The position numbers were made by a program, and so were the translations under genes. From a candidate division KSB1 bacterium (GTDB lineage: Bacteria > Zhuqueibacterota > Zhuqueibacteria > Residuimicrobiales > Krinioviventaceae), in contig JAXHMJ010000005.1 of the NCBI GenBank assembly GCA_034521575.1, positions 186,001-250,000 of the forward strand: DNA of 64,000 bases, written 5' to 3'. How positions within the stretch are numbered: position 1 is the stretch's first letter; each line of letters starts with the position of its first letter. Under the pieces are notes generated by a model. It made no database searches. It had not been told where the DNA came from and saw only the letters and a program-made list of their open reading frames with translations. Shown here piece after piece: positions 1 through 10,803 of the stretch.

Positions 1-607
1 ACAGGGCAGCAGCAACAGTCCGGCAGGCAGAGTCAAACCGTTTATTACCTGGCTGTCTACAAGCAAACCGATAAATGCAATGATAGAAAGAGCACCTGAA
101 AGCACAAAAAGCAATGCAAACCATCTCTGTGGACCTATGGTATTTAACTTTCCGATGAATAAGAAGAGGGCACCGACCCCGAACAAACAATATCCCAGTT
201 GATTAAGATAATAAGGGATAGAATGCGGATTGAAAAAGTAAAACAATCCCAACAGATCGGACTGATCGTGCAAAAGAGCGGGAACAAGAGAAAGTTGTGA
301 TGTGTAAGAAATAGTGGCCAGGACAGTATAAATACCAGTAAAAATCAAGCCCGCCTGCTGAGTTAAAGTCAGCGGCTCTCCGGTTTTCCGGATCACACTC
401 AGGATCAAATAATAAAGCAAAGGGGCAATCAACGCCGCCATAGCAAAACTCAGGCGGAAAGTGTCGCATTATCACGCAGGTGATTAATCTGATCTTCAAG
501 CGTGCCCTGAGGTGCCGATAGCGCCATAAAAACAGGCCAAACTAAAATAATCACAGTGAAAAGAATACCACTGATCCTTACACTGATTGTACGGTAATTT
601 TTGCATA
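1..607 (-). CDS. Polytopic membrane protein, 3' part, cut by left edge and frameshifted
   Basis: The minus strand encodes a hydrophobic protein with about six membrane segments that continues past the left edge. I do not recognise the family with certainty; it resembles small multi-pass proteins of the DUF4386 kind. The frame is broken near 458-460. Upstream of the break it reads NHLRDNATL and downstream FRLSFAMAAL, and one extra T in the minus-strand TTT run joins them cleanly. The start is uncertain: the reading frame opens after a stop near 650, and the most natural start lies near 607, where an ATG sits one base out of frame beside a run of five A. The gene points away from the GH105 gene. 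No function is proposed. Confidence 0.55.
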
Positions 608-846
608 TTTCCCGTCTTGTTTCCTTGAAACCTGACAGATTTTATTGCAAGCCTGTGTTGATCACTCTGATTCATGCCCAGTCTATCCACATGCTGCGTA
701 TTGTTCCGGGCGGAGCAAACCCACAGATCGGTAAAAGTCAACAGCCTTTTGTTTTGCAGTTTTTTCAGCCACAAATGAGCACGGATTAAAACACATGGCT
801 GATTACAAGAGCCCTTAAACCCGTTTGACCTGCATCAATACCCTCT

Positions 847-1977
847 TTAATCCTGCAGCAACAATTCACCGGCAAAAGCATAAATCAACGCCGGCGCACC
901 ATGCGGATCATTGACAGGCGCTTTTTGCTTCAAACAGGGCGTTTCCGAGCGCAAAGGGCCGGGACCGGGACAGGTTCCCAGAACAGCGCCTTGCGGTGTC
1001 ATATAATGATAGAGCGCCTGAATCGCTTTCCTCGCTGCCTTTTTGTATTTCACATCTTTTATATATTCTTTATCCCAGGCATGCGCCAGATAATAAGCTA
1101 TTAAACCGGTGCCGGAGGATTCAGGGTAACTTTGAGAAAAAGGACGATTCAGCAGCTGATGCCACATGCCATTATCATTCTGGACCTTTAATAACGAATC
1201 AGCCAGTTTCTGCAGCAGTTTTCGCATATCGCGAAATTCGGGGGATTGCGGCGGAAGCACATCCAGCGAGGTCACCATGCCGCGGATGAGCCAGCCGTGA
1301 CCGCGTGACCATGCGCCCGGTGACAAGGTCGCCGGGTTTTGCAGCCATCCTCTGCCCTGGCGCCATAAACCGGTATCCGGATCACGCAGAATACGTGCGT
1401 AAAGTTTATATTGGTCAACACACTCTTTATAAAGCTCGCGTTCACCCGTCAAATGTCCGGCACGTGCCGTGCGACTGCTGTATTCCTGCAGGTAATCGAT
1501 CAATAGCTGACATCCCGGTTCATCATGAATATGACAAACAGCTCCCTCGCGCGACCGTTTCACCTCTCGGAGCATTCTTTTGGTTTCGCTGACAAAGGGC
1601 GCAATATAATCAGAATCCTGCTCGGCTTTGAACAGGGCAAATGTAATATTACAAAACGGCTGAACGCTAAAAGAAACCGTATCGGACGGTTCGTAATGAC
1701 GTTTGCGCATCACCTCCTGTATACGCGGCAGATAACGCGGTGAATTCAGTACAGCATCGACTGTCAGCAAAGCTTCAAAGGTCAAATCCAGATGATAAGG
1801 CCCCCAAACATCTTTTTCATCCGCAAAATGATTGTGCGATTGCCAGAAATGCTGGGCAAGACGGTCTATCATCTTGAGAGGCTGTTGTTTATCAGAAACA
1901 GCTGTATTCTCTCCAGAATACGCCAAGCCAGGCAGGAGAAGGATACCCACCCAAATCACACGATAAAGCTTTATCAT
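847..1977 (-). CDS. Secreted GH105-type unsaturated uronyl hydrolase
   Basis: The 376-residue product matches the glycoside hydrolase 88/105 (YteR/YesR-like) fold. These enzymes use a hydration mechanism to remove the unsaturated uronic acid left by polysaccharide lyases at the ends of pectin-derived oligosaccharides. Visible marks are a signal peptide (residues 1-21, ending LAYSG), the WSRGHGW motif near residues 223-229, DNGMWH near 265 and an SGTGLIAYYLA stretch near 290, all typical of this (alpha/alpha)6-barrel family. The length is normal and the frame intact. A terminator at 2070-2116 separates it from the symporter/GH3 operon upstream, so it probably has its own promoter, although its theme is the same. 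The exact substrate (rhamnogalacturonan or another uronide) cannot be read from sequence. Confidence 0.85.
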   Translation of the reverse strand: MIKLYRVIWVGILLLPGLAYSGENTAVSDKQQPLKMIDRLAQHFWQSHNHFADEKDVWGPYHLDLTFEALLTVDAVLNSPRYLPRIQEVMRKRHYEPSDTVSFSVQPFCNITFALFKAEQDSDYIAPFVSETKRMLREVKRSREGAVCHIHDEPGCQLLIDYLQEYSSRTARAGHLTGERELYKECVDQYKLYARILRDPDTGLWRQGRGWLQNPATLSPGAWSRGHGWLIRGMVTSLDVLPPQSPEFRDMRKLLQKLADSLLKVQNDNGMWHQLLNRPFSQSYPESSGTGLIAYYLAHAWDKEYIKDVKYKKAARKAIQALYHYMTPQGAVLGTCPGPGPLRSETPCLKQKAPVNDPHGAPALIYAFAGELLLQD

Positions 1978-2069
1978 ATCAGCGCATCTTCCGTGCTATT
2001 AATTTTTGATTGATCAGGTTCTCTGCACAGATAATATACAATTTTTCAGGATCATTTTAAAGTAAATAT

Positions 2070-2116
2070 AAAAAAAGGCAGTTGTTCCGGGATCATCCGG
2101 CAGCAACTGCCTTTTC
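2070..2116 (-). terminator. Rho-independent terminator after the symporter gene
   Basis: A 10-bp perfect stem (AAGGCAGTTG at 2075-2084 with CAACTGCCTT at 2104-2113) is followed, in the minus direction, by a run of seven T (complement of 2070-2076). It ends the GH3-symporter transcript and may also act on plus-strand readthrough, which would have a shorter T run. Confidence 0.85.
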
Positions 2117-2137
2117 CTGCTTTTCATTTTACACAAC

Positions 2138-3541
2138 TCAGTCCTGTTCTTCCTCTATGCGGCGTGCTTCCAGATCTTTTTCAATCTTGATCATCATTGT
2201 ATTATTCAGCGGATAAAAGTAAATCAATGCTGAACCGAGTAATCCGAATACAGCCGGATAGATACTCATGATCAACCGTATACCCAGCAACGCATCAGCG
2301 GCCTGGGCCTGATTGGCCACAAACCCGTAATATCCCAGAATCCAGCCGACAATGGCGCCGCCCAGTGTCAAACCAAGCTTGAGAGCAAACAATGAAGCGG
2401 ACATGATCAATCCGGTAGAACGTCTGCCTTTTGCCCACTCTCCATAATCAGCTGTATCCGTGTACATGGCCCATTGGAGCACAGACACCGGTCCGAGGAA
2501 AAATGATGTAATGATCTGCATGATGTAAATCAACAGTACATTCTCAGGTTTCACCAGAAAAAACAGACCGGTTAATATTGCACTGGCGGCCATAAATCCG
2601 CCATAGGTATTCTTTTTATCCAGCACTTTGGTAAAAGTTTTGGTCAGCAGCGCACCCAGAATGGTAAATGCCGTACCAATCATCATAAAACTGGATGTAA
2701 AAGTATCAAAGGGAAGATTAATCGTATTGCCAAACAGGGTCAACACTTGATCCTGTGTGTAATACTTGAAATAGTACACCATGGCGCTGTTCCGAATAGA
2801 GATAAACGCGAGTTGTAATACAGTCGCTCCGGCGATCAACACCCAGGCCTTGTTGGTAAACAGATCTTTGATATCCTGTGAGAAAATATTCTTTTGCTCT
2901 CTGGGGGGATGAACCCGTTCTTTTGTCGTGAAAAATGTAAAAAGGAACAATAGTATTGCAAGGGCCGCCAGCACGCCCATGGCGGCCTGCCAGCCCAGGG
3001 TTTCCCGACCTTCTCCAAACGCTTTGACCATGGACATGACCGTACCCTGTACGATAAAGGCGCCGATAAAAGCGGCGACAAATCGGAACGTGGACAGCAC
3101 CGTGCGCTGCATTGAATTGGGTGTCATCACACCCATCAATGAGGAATAGGGAACGTTAATGGCCGTGTACACCATCATCATGAGGATATAAGTGACATAG
3201 GCATAGATGATTTTGCCGTTTACACTGAAATCGGGGGTGGTAAACATGAGGAAACCGATAACACCAAAAGGTATGGCAATCCACAGCAAATAGGGACGAA
3301 ATTTTCCCCAGCGGGTATTCGTTCGGTCCGCGATCATTCCCATGAGGGGATCAGTCACTGCATCCCAAATTCGGGTGACCAGAAACATGGTTCCGACAAT
3401 TGCCGGCGGAATGCCGAATACATCGGTATAAAAGTACATCAGGAACAGCATAAACGTTTGAAAAAAGAGATTAGACGCAGTATCACCCGCACTGTATCCA
3501 ATCTTTTCGATCAGTTTCAATTGTCCCGCTTTTTTTTCCAT
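2138..3541 (-). CDS. GPH-family sugar:cation symporter (MelB/XynP type)
   Basis: This is a 467-residue inner-membrane transporter of the glycoside-pentoside-hexuronide:cation symporter family within the major facilitator fold. It has twelve predicted hydrophobic segments. The family marker [12 protein letters not shown] followed by [15 protein letters not shown] lies near residues 57-85, and the second conserved region [17 protein letters not shown] lies near residue 360. The start is supported by GAGGAGAAT just upstream. The gene is 16 bp downstream of the GH3 gene in the same direction and ends at a strong terminator, so the two form an operon: the symporter imports an oligosaccharide or glycoside that the GH3 enzyme cleaves. 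The substrate is inferred, not shown; xylosides, glucosides or uronides all fit the family. Confidence 0.9.
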   Translation of the reverse strand: MEKKAGQLKLIEKIGYSAGDTASNLFFQTFMLFLMYFYTDVFGIPPAIVGTMFLVTRIWDAVTDPLMGMIADRTNTRWGKFRPYLLWIAIPFGVIGFLMFTTPDFSVNGKIIYAYVTYILMMMVYTAINVPYSSLMGVMTPNSMQRTVLSTFRFVAAFIGAFIVQGTVMSMVKAFGEGRETLGWQAAMGVLAALAILLFLFTFFTTKERVHPPREQKNIFSQDIKDLFTNKAWVLIAGATVLQLAFISIRNSAMVYYFKYYTQDQVLTLFGNTINLPFDTFTSSFMMIGTAFTILGALLTKTFTKVLDKKNTYGGFMAASAILTGLFFLVKPENVLLIYIMQIITSFFLGPVSVLQWAMYTDTADYGEWAKGRRSTGLIMSASLFALKLGLTLGGAIVGWILGYYGFVANQAQAADALLGIRLIMSIYPAVFGLLGSALIYFYPLNNTMMIKIEKDLEARRIEEEQD

Positions 3542-3557
3542 ATTCTCCTCGCTGAAA

Positions 3558-5884
3558 TTATGATTTTACTGTCAATGTAACAGTTTGAAGGTCTACATCC
3601 TGAGACGAGTCACCAACCATCAACCAGAATTCACCGGGTTCTACGCTATATTCCATACTGATATCATAAAAAGCCAGCATATCCGGAGTGATTGTGAATG
3701 TAAGGGTCCTCTTTTCATCCGGTTCCAGAGTGATGCGTTCGAACGCCTTGAGCTCTTTCACCGGTCGGGTGACCGAGCTTCTGACATCGCGAATATACAA
3801 TTGCACCACTTCGTCACCCTTGCAGGTACCTGTATTCGTAACATCCACGCTGATTCGAGTCTCTTCATCCCGCTTGATTTTGGGTTTATCCAGAGATGGA
3901 ACTGAAAATTCAAACGTGGTATAACTCTTGCCAAATCCGAATGGAAACAGCGGACTTTTATCTGCGTCAAGATAACCGCGCCGGGCCGAGGGCTTGTGAT
4001 TATAGAAAACCGGGATATGGCCGACGGACCGCGGAATACTCATCGGCAATTTGCCGCCCGGGTTCAAATCACCAAACACAGCTTCCGCAACCGCTTCACC
4101 CGAAGCCTGTCCCAGATACCAGCATTCCAGAATAGCAGACACATTCTGATTCAAGATATTGAACGAAAGCGGCCGACCGTTAAACAGCACCGCTGCAATG
4201 GGTTTACCCAGATCAGCCAGAGCTTTAACCAGTTCATTCTGTCGGCCGAACAATTCCAGATCCGTACGGTCGCCCATATGGTTCAAAGCCCAGGCCTCAC
4301 GAGACGTCTGTTCGTTGCCGCCCACTGCCAGAATAATCACATCCGCCTTTTTTGCGGTTTCCACGGCTTCCCGGATCAAAGCCCTGTCTTTGTTCTCCTC
4401 CGGCAATATGACGTTATCCTGGTGCCAGGCTCCGTCGATGGTGATCTTGCAGCCTTCGCTGTAAAGCACCTCAACATCCCCTGCCTTATCTCTGATGCCC
4501 TGATACACTGTTGAGTAATGTACAGGCGCGCCGCTATAGCCACCCAGCATTTCGCGATCCGCATTCGGACCGATAACGGCAAGGGTTTTTACATTTTGTC
4601 TGTCTATCGGCAATACATGATCATCATTCTTTAACAGCGTAATGGTCTGGCGGGCGGATTCCAGCGCCAGCGCACCGTTGTCCTTATTGGCGACAAACTG
4701 TTCAGCCCGTTCCGGATCAACATAGGGATCATCGAACAAGCCCAGTCTGAATTTAAATTCCAATGGTTTTTCAATGAGTTCATCGATCAGGCGTTCATCA
4801 ATTCGCCCCTCTTTTACCGCATCGACCAGTTCCGGATAATACTCGCCGTCCGGCAGTTCAATATTTACACCGGCCTGAGCCGCCAGCACCGCTGCATCCT
4901 GTTTGGTCGTGGCGATTCCATGATCAAACGTATCCTCGCGTTTGTGCAGCTCTTTGACGGCAAAATAATCGGAAACAATGTATCCGTCAAAGCCCCACTC
5001 GTCGCGTAAAACAGAGCGCAAGAGCTTGCAGTTTATGTGCGATGGCACCGCATCCACTTCATTGTAAGAAGCCATCACGCTTACCGCCCCGGCCTGCTGA
5101 ATGGCTGCCTTGAATGGCGGGAAAAACACTTGACGAAGAACCCGTTCCGATACATTCGCAGGCGCGCAATTGGTGCCGGATTCAGGCTGTCCGTGTCCGA
5201 CAAAATGCTTTAATGTTGCAATCAATTTTTCCTTGTTTGAAAAATCCTGATCGCCTTGAATACCGCGTATGGCCGCCACAGTCATTTGCGTGGCCAAAAA
5301 CGGATCTTCACCAAAGGTTTCCTCCACTCGTCCCCATCTTGGATCCCGTGCTATATCAGCCACAGGAGCGAGTACCTGATGCGCACCGCGGTAACGCACT
5401 TCTTTTGCGATAACCTCGAAAATATGGTGGATCAAATCAGGATTAAACGTAGCGGCGAGACCGATGGGCTGCGGAAAGCTGGTCGCCCGGTTGGCAGCAT
5501 GTCCGTGCAGACATTCTTCGTGAAACACAACCGGAATGCCCAGGCGTGTATTTTCAATGAAAAACTTTTGGATCCTGTTGGTATACTCGGCCATTTGTTT
5601 GGGGAGCAGGCCGTCCGGAACGGCAATATCGCTGGCATGAATATCGCTGGGACGCGCCATCTGTCCGAGGCCATTGGATAAATGATCGGAAGCATATTTA
5701 TGATTGAACTCCCCCTGTTCGCTGAATAAATGTGCGGAGTCACATCCCGCCATACGCAGGTCATCTGCGCGATTTTTTCTTCCAGGGTCATACGGGATAT
5801 CAAATCCTTGACGCGTGCTTTTATCGATTCCGCTGGATTTTTATAAAGCCTTATTTCAGGAACCTCTTTCACTTCCGAATCCAT
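3558..5884 (-). CDS. GH3 beta-glycosidase (glucosidase/xylosidase type), one frameshift
   Basis: The full product would be 775 residues with the usual GH3 layout: an N-terminal TIM barrel, an alpha/beta sandwich (with KHF and GGNEQ segments) and a C-terminal fibronectin-III-like domain. The catalytic nucleophile is the Asp in [11 protein letters not shown] near residue 305. Earlier signatures are [14 protein letters not shown] and KHFVGHG. The first 45 residues (from the ATG at 5884, including [12 protein letters not shown]) are one frame away from the rest. Adding one G to the minus-strand GGG at 5746-5748 joins VWRG to CDSAHLF. There is no obvious signal peptide, so it probably acts on imported oligosaccharides together with the adjacent symporter. 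The divergent LacI gene and its operator-like site suggest sugar-responsive control. GH3 specificity is not readable from sequence. Confidence 0.88.
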
Positions 5885-6100
5885 ATACTCATCTCCTGTA
5901 TTATATTTTTTTCATTCAAAATCACGCTACCAGGGGCTCTGGTAAAACAATAGAAATAGAATAGTCCGATGTGTTGATGTAATTAAAGAAATCCGGGCAC
6001 GTGATATTTTACCCAGAGTTTCCCAAGATTTCTAAATTTTATTGATTTTTGTAAACAAATTAAGTATCTTATGTAACTTGTTATATAATTTCAAATATAA

Positions 6101-6115
6101 TTAAAACGTTTCAAT
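6101..6115. promoter_or_regulatory. Candidate LacI-family operator in the GH3/LacI divergent region
   Basis: The 8-bp palindrome AAACGTTT at 6104-6111, with extended symmetry TTAAAACGTTTCAA, lies about 32 bp before the LacI start and about 220 bp from the GH3 start. The CG-centred palindrome is the usual form of LacI-family sites. TATAAT-like boxes lie next to it near 6083 and 6096. Binding is inferred from position and symmetry. Confidence 0.5.
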
Positions 6116-6142
6116 ATGTCAACAAAAAATTGGGCCTGAACC

Positions 6143-7186
6143 ATGAAACAACCAACAATAACCGATATTGCAAAAGCAGCCGGAGTGTCGACAGGAACGG
6201 TTTCCGCAGTGATCAATGACAAAAAAACCGTAAAACCGGAAACCCGGAAACGTGTATTGTCAATCATTAAGCAATTCAATTTTCGGCCGCGCGCCACAGC
6301 ACGGTATATGAAACAGGTCAACCAGGAAAAGAGTATTGGAATACTAATCAAGGACTTGAACAATCCGTTTTATACTTCCATTGCCATGGCTGTCAAAGAA
6401 TACGCCAATGAAAAAGGCTATTTATTATTTATCAGCAGCTCTGAAAATCAGCACGAGTATGAAGAACGGCTCACCTATCTGAATTCGGTTAAAGGCATCC
6501 AGGGAGTGATCATTGCTCCGGTGCTGGATGGCGATGAAGAGATTGAACATCTGTTTCAGTTGAAACGTATCAATTACCCCTTTGTGCTGCTTGAAGAAGT
6601 CAAAGGCATTCGGGCCAATATGGTCAGTATTGACAATAACAAAGCCATGGCCAAAGCGGTCCATCATCTTATAGATTTGGGACATAAACGCATTGTGCAT
6701 TTCGCCGGGCCCAAGAATGCCTCACATGCTCTGGAACGAATGCGGGCATTCCGGAATGTGTTCAGCGAGTGTCATCTGGTTTTCAAGCCCGAGATGATTG
6801 CCTTGTATTCCGCCCATTATAACGAGAGTTATGACAAGACAATAAAGTATTTCAACAGTATGGACCGGGCGGATTTCCCGACAGCGATTATCTGTTTCAA
6901 TGATCAGCAGGCTCTCGGCGTATTGGCAGCCCTGAGCGATATGAATATCAAAGTACCGGAAGACATTTCTCTCATCGGAAATGACGATATTTATTTTGCC
7001 AAACTCTACCCTATTCCACTCACCACTATAAAAGCGCCGATGCAGGATCTGGGAACAAAAGCAGCGGAAATTCTCATCAGGCACATAGAATCTGAAGATA
7101 TGCTGGACGCGGAACGTGTCATTTATGATGCGGAACTGGTGATCCGTGATTCAACACGGGCATTGGAAGACCACGAACAGAAATAA
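6143..7186 (+). CDS. LacI-family transcriptional regulator
   Basis: The 347-residue protein has the LacI N-terminal helix-turn-helix (TITDIAKAAGVSTGTVSAVIN, residues 4-24), the hinge segment, and a periplasmic-binding-protein-like effector domain with the usual GILI(K)DLNNPFY start near residue 70 and the late signature PEDISLIGNDD near residue 270. It is divergent from the GH3-symporter operon across a 258-bp intergenic region that carries an AAACGTTT palindrome, so it most likely represses that operon and itself until a sugar ligand binds. The different operator class at 11381-11574 (GAACCGGTTC core) argues that this protein does not control the TonB-receptor locus, but that has not been tested. 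Frame and length are normal. Confidence 0.93.
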   Translation: MKQPTITDIAKAAGVSTGTVSAVINDKKTVKPETRKRVLSIIKQFNFRPRATARYMKQVNQEKSIGILIKDLNNPFYTSIAMAVKEYANEKGYLLFISSSENQHEYEERLTYLNSVKGIQGVIIAPVLDGDEEIEHLFQLKRINYPFVLLEEVKGIRANMVSIDNNKAMAKAVHHLIDLGHKRIVHFAGPKNASHALERMRAFRNVFSECHLVFKPEMIALYSAHYNESYDKTIKYFNSMDRADFPTAIICFNDQQALGVLAALSDMNIKVPEDISLIGNDDIYFAKLYPIPLTTIKAPMQDLGTKAAEILIRHIESEDMLDAERVIYDAELVIRDSTRALEDHEQK

Positions 7187-7280
7187 ATAGCACAGCCCCC
7201 ACCCGGCTCCCGCATTCGGTTCGTTTTTAAACGACACAGCGACCAGACTCTAATCAAAGAATCCAGCCGCTTTACTTTAC

Positions 7281-9716
7281 TTACTTGACACACTGCAGCA
7301 CGGCTTTATCCGCATCCAGACCTTTGGCTGCGGCATGTAACGTAACCGTGCCGGCGGCGCCCGGCCTGGATTTTAAAATAAGCATGGCCTTGCCGTTAAA
7401 CAATTTACGATAATCCGCCTGAAACGGCTCGCAGGATTGCGGATTACCATTTCCGACTCCGGCGATAGCAGCCGGACCTTTGACTTTAAAATGAACAAGA
7501 TCATCGGCCAGGGGACACACTGTACCCTGCTCATCAACAGCCTCGACAAGAATATAGCAAAGATCATAGCCATCAGCCTGCAGGACTGCCGACTCGGGTG
7601 ACAACCGCAGCGCCCGGGGTTCACCGGTGGTGCGCACATTCGTCCGGCCGATTTCCCGCCCCTCTTTATAAGCAACCGCAACGAGTTCGCCGGGCTGATA
7701 CTGCACATCTTTCCACATCAAGCGGTATCGTTCAACAGAGATTTTAGATCCGGGCGTTTTACAGCGGCCACCCAGCGACAGGCCGTTCAGAAAAAGCTCA
7801 GCCGAATCGCCGCTGGTGTAAACAAACACCGGGATCGTCTGTCCTTCCCGGCCCTGCCAGTTCCAATGCGGCACCATATGGATTGTGGTTTCGTTTGTGT
7901 TCCAGTGACTTTTGTATAAATAGTATCTATCCTTGGGAATCCCGCAGAGATCGACGATGCCAAAATAGGAACTCTTGGCAGTTTGCGCATCAGATTCAAG
8001 GTGCCCTTCCCGAACCGCCGTACCATTGAACGGCGTGGGTTCGCCCAGATAATCAAAACCGGTCCAGACGAATTCACCTGTCAAATATTCATCATCCTGG
8101 TACCACATAAAATCATCATCCGGGATTTCCGCCCATGCCGGGGCATTCAAATCGTAGGAACTGACGTGACCGGATTCCCAGTCAAAATCGGTTTTCTGCC
8201 CGGGCAGGTCCGGATTATACCAGCCGCGCGTGCTCACGGTAGACGCAGATTCGCTGACAATCACCGCTTTATCCGGGGCCGCTTCATAGGCTGGTTCCCA
8301 ACGCTGTGAATAATTCCAGCTGTGAACATCAAAATAATCAAAATGCCGGTAAACCACCGCTTCCGGGATACACATCACCCAGGTCACCGGCCGGGTCGGA
8401 TCGTATTTGCGCACCATTTCGGTCATCGTTTTGATCTTGAATGTCGCATTATTTTCATTGCGCTGCAGATCCCACAGCTCATTGCCGGTGCTCCAGATAA
8501 TCACGCTGGGATGATTGCGGTCGCGTCTGATAAAATTTCCGATCTGGCGCTCGGCAAATTCACGGAAATCTGTCTCCGATAATATATCCGCTTTTTTATT
8601 CCACTTGTCAAACGCTTCGTCAAACAACAGCATTCCATGCTTGTCGCACAATTCGGCCAGCTCCGGAGCGGGCACATTATGACTGGAACGGATGGCGTTG
8701 CATCCCATCTCTTTCATAATACGAATTTTGCGCTCCATGGCGGCGGGGTAAAATGCAGCGCCCAGCGGACCATGATCGTGATGCAGATTCACACCTTTGA
8801 GATGAACTTTTCTTCCGTTTAAGTAGAATCGATCACCGCCACGGAATTTAAAGGTGCGGACGCCAAACATGGATTCATAAAAGTCAGTGATTGTTTCATT
8901 TACCCTTACTTCGGACCGAACTGTATAACGCTCAGGATTTTCAATATCCCAGCGCACTGGATTTTCGATTTCCGCATACTGACTGAACACATGATGATCG
9001 CCCGCATTGATGACACAAAGCGCTTTGGGCTCAACAACGACCGTGCCCTCCGGATCAATTATTTGCGTGGATACATTTACAGTGCGTACGCTGTCGGTTC
9101 GGTTGTGAATGGTTGTTTTGATACGTACGGATGCCCGTTCATCAGATACTGTCGGGGTTGTAATCTGAGTGCCCCAGACATCTACAGCCACCGGATCCGT
9201 GACTAACAGAGTGACTTTTCTGTATATCCCGGCGCCGGGATACCAGCGGCTCTCATGTTGGCGGGTATCCACAGAAACAGCCACAACATTTTTCCCGGAT
9301 TTTAAATGATCACTGATATCAATGTAAAATGAATTATAGCCATAATCCCACTCTCCCACCAGTTTGCCGTTCAAATATATTTTGGGAAAGGCCATCACGC
9401 CGTCAAACAACAGGCGCACAACCCGGTCCTGGAGACTGTCAGGAAAATTAAATGGTTTCCGATACCAGCCCTGTCCCTGCCAGGGCAGTTTTCCGGTCGA
9501 TCCTTCAGCGTCCGGATCAAAAGGACCGGAAATGGCCCAATCATGCGGCAGATGGACGGATTGCCAGGCACTGGCATCAAATTGGACGGTCTTTGCTTCA
9601 GGATGGTCGCCTTTGCTGAATTTCCACCCGGCGTTAAAATCGATATTCCGACGTGCTGATGCAAACACTGTCAAAGGAATTAGAGCAAGTACAAAATACA
9701 ATACACCTTTATTCAT
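7281..9716 (-). CDS. Secreted GH2 beta-galactosidase-like enzyme with DUF4982
   Basis: The 811-residue exported enzyme starts at the ATG at 9716 (GGGAG upstream, then a signal peptide ending VFASA). Domains in order are the GH2 sugar-binding jelly roll (about 25-190), an Ig-like domain (about 190-290), a TIM barrel (about 290-590), a DUF4982-like domain, and a C-terminal GH2 domain-5/invasin-like segment ending near 810. The acid/base Glu is in STGNELWDL and the nucleophile Glu in VSESAS; DEYLTGEFVWTGFDY follows. This is the architecture of polysaccharide-utilisation GH2 enzymes that act on beta-galactosides or related side chains. It stands alone, convergent with the LacI gene. An upstream in-frame start at 9782 is less likely because it would precede the ribosome site. 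Confidence 0.9.
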   Translation of the reverse strand: MNKGVLYFVLALIPLTVFASARRNIDFNAGWKFSKGDHPEAKTVQFDASAWQSVHLPHDWAISGPFDPDAEGSTGKLPWQGQGWYRKPFNFPDSLQDRVVRLLFDGVMAFPKIYLNGKLVGEWDYGYNSFYIDISDHLKSGKNVVAVSVDTRQHESRWYPGAGIYRKVTLLVTDPVAVDVWGTQITTPTVSDERASVRIKTTIHNRTDSVRTVNVSTQIIDPEGTVVVEPKALCVINAGDHHVFSQYAEIENPVRWDIENPERYTVRSEVRVNETITDFYESMFGVRTFKFRGGDRFYLNGRKVHLKGVNLHHDHGPLGAAFYPAAMERKIRIMKEMGCNAIRSSHNVPAPELAELCDKHGMLLFDEAFDKWNKKADILSETDFREFAERQIGNFIRRDRNHPSVIIWSTGNELWDLQRNENNATFKIKTMTEMVRKYDPTRPVTWVMCIPEAVVYRHFDYFDVHSWNYSQRWEPAYEAAPDKAVIVSESASTVSTRGWYNPDLPGQKTDFDWESGHVSSYDLNAPAWAEIPDDDFMWYQDDEYLTGEFVWTGFDYLGEPTPFNGTAVREGHLESDAQTAKSSYFGIVDLCGIPKDRYYLYKSHWNTNETTIHMVPHWNWQGREGQTIPVFVYTSGDSAELFLNGLSLGGRCKTPGSKISVERYRLMWKDVQYQPGELVAVAYKEGREIGRTNVRTTGEPRALRLSPESAVLQADGYDLCYILVEAVDEQGTVCPLADDLVHFKVKGPAAIAGVGNGNPQSCEPFQADYRKLFNGKAMLILKSRPGAAGTVTLHAAAKGLDADKAVLQCVK

Positions 9717-9845
9717 AAGAACTCCCTTTGTGAAAAGAAAAAGATAAACTTTAACAACCGGACAACAACTGATGAGAGTCACAGATTAAATATACTATAC
9801 ATTCGAAACTATTGCAACAAGGAGATGAAATTTGTATTTTAAAGC

Positions 9846-10410
9846 ATGACATTTTCAACAAAAAATCTGGTTATGGCCGGACTTTTCTGTGCGCTGACTG
9901 CAGTTGGAGCGTTTATACGCATTCCATTTGCACCAGCGCCGTTTACCCTGCAAACCCTGTTTACAGTTACCGCCGGTCTTGTCCTGCCGGCACGCCTGGC
10001 CGGAATCAGTCAGGCTGCTTATCTGATCATGGGACTGGCCGGATTGCCGATCTTTGCCAACGGCGGCGGTCCTGGATATGTGGCTCAACCGACGTTCGGA
10101 TATCTACTGGCTTTGCCGGCCGCGGCATGGACCTGCGCACAATTGTTTCAGACCTTTCGTTTAAACTCTCTGCTGTGGCGGGCCGGAGTGGCAGCCACAG
10201 CAAGCCAGATTATGATCCTGGCCTTTGGCAGTTTATTCGTTATACGCACATATGCGTCTTGTGCAACATCAGCCCTTTGCTCTGCGGCAGGCCTTTTTCT
10301 ATGGCGGCATCATTTTTATTCCCTCCCTGTTGATTAAAAGCATGGCCGCGGTATTTCTCTATTTGCGTCTGGCTGGTATTGTCTCTGACGGCAAAGCGGA
10401 TCAATCATAA
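9846..10410 (+). CDS. bioY: BioY-type biotin transporter substrate-binding protein, one frameshift
   Basis: The restored product is 187 residues, the normal length for BioY, the membrane S-component that binds biotin and can work alone or with an ECF module. Typical features are the N-terminal FTLQTLFTVTAGLVLP segment, the AAYLIMGLAGLPIFANGGGPGYV motif near residues 58-80 and FGYLLALPAAAW. After about residue 126 the frame shifts. Removing one T from TTT at 10224-10226 joins QIMILA to LAVYSLYAHM and runs to the stop at 10410. No biotin ligase or ECF ATPase gene is nearby, and I see no clear BirA site upstream. A ribosome-binding sequence (AAGGAG) lies unusually far (about 20 bases) from the ATG, so the exact start is moderately certain. 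Confidence 0.82.
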
Positions 10411-10803
10411 AACAGGTCGCTATTTGGCATCCAGCGAGTCACTTTTGGGAGCCCCACCTTTTTGAGATCGCAATGGCAACTGTCAACACATATAATGGTG
10501 CGGATACTATTCACAACTCTGCAAAATATTCGCATTCTGCTCGTGGCCTGAACTTGCCGCAACTACTTGTAATGCATTTAATGCATTCAAAAACAATAAT
10601 AGATTACAGTATGCCGGCTGGCATGGAATTTGACTTTGAGTGATCATACCTTAGAGGGCAGAAACTTGACAGGTACATCCGGCAAGCAAGGACAAATCCG
10701 CTAATTAAATGATCAACAGTCCGTACTTTGAGGATTTGCCTGCATGATCCGGGAAAAAGAAAATTGCCAACAGTCAGACTTGTTTATAGTAAGAAGACAT
10801 ATA
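10411..10803. other. Intergenic region without a convincing gene
   Basis: About 390 bases hold no supported gene. The only structure I notice is a pair of 8-bp palindromes one base apart, AATGCATT at 10571-10578 and again at 10580-10587, of unknown meaning. Confidence 0.6.
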
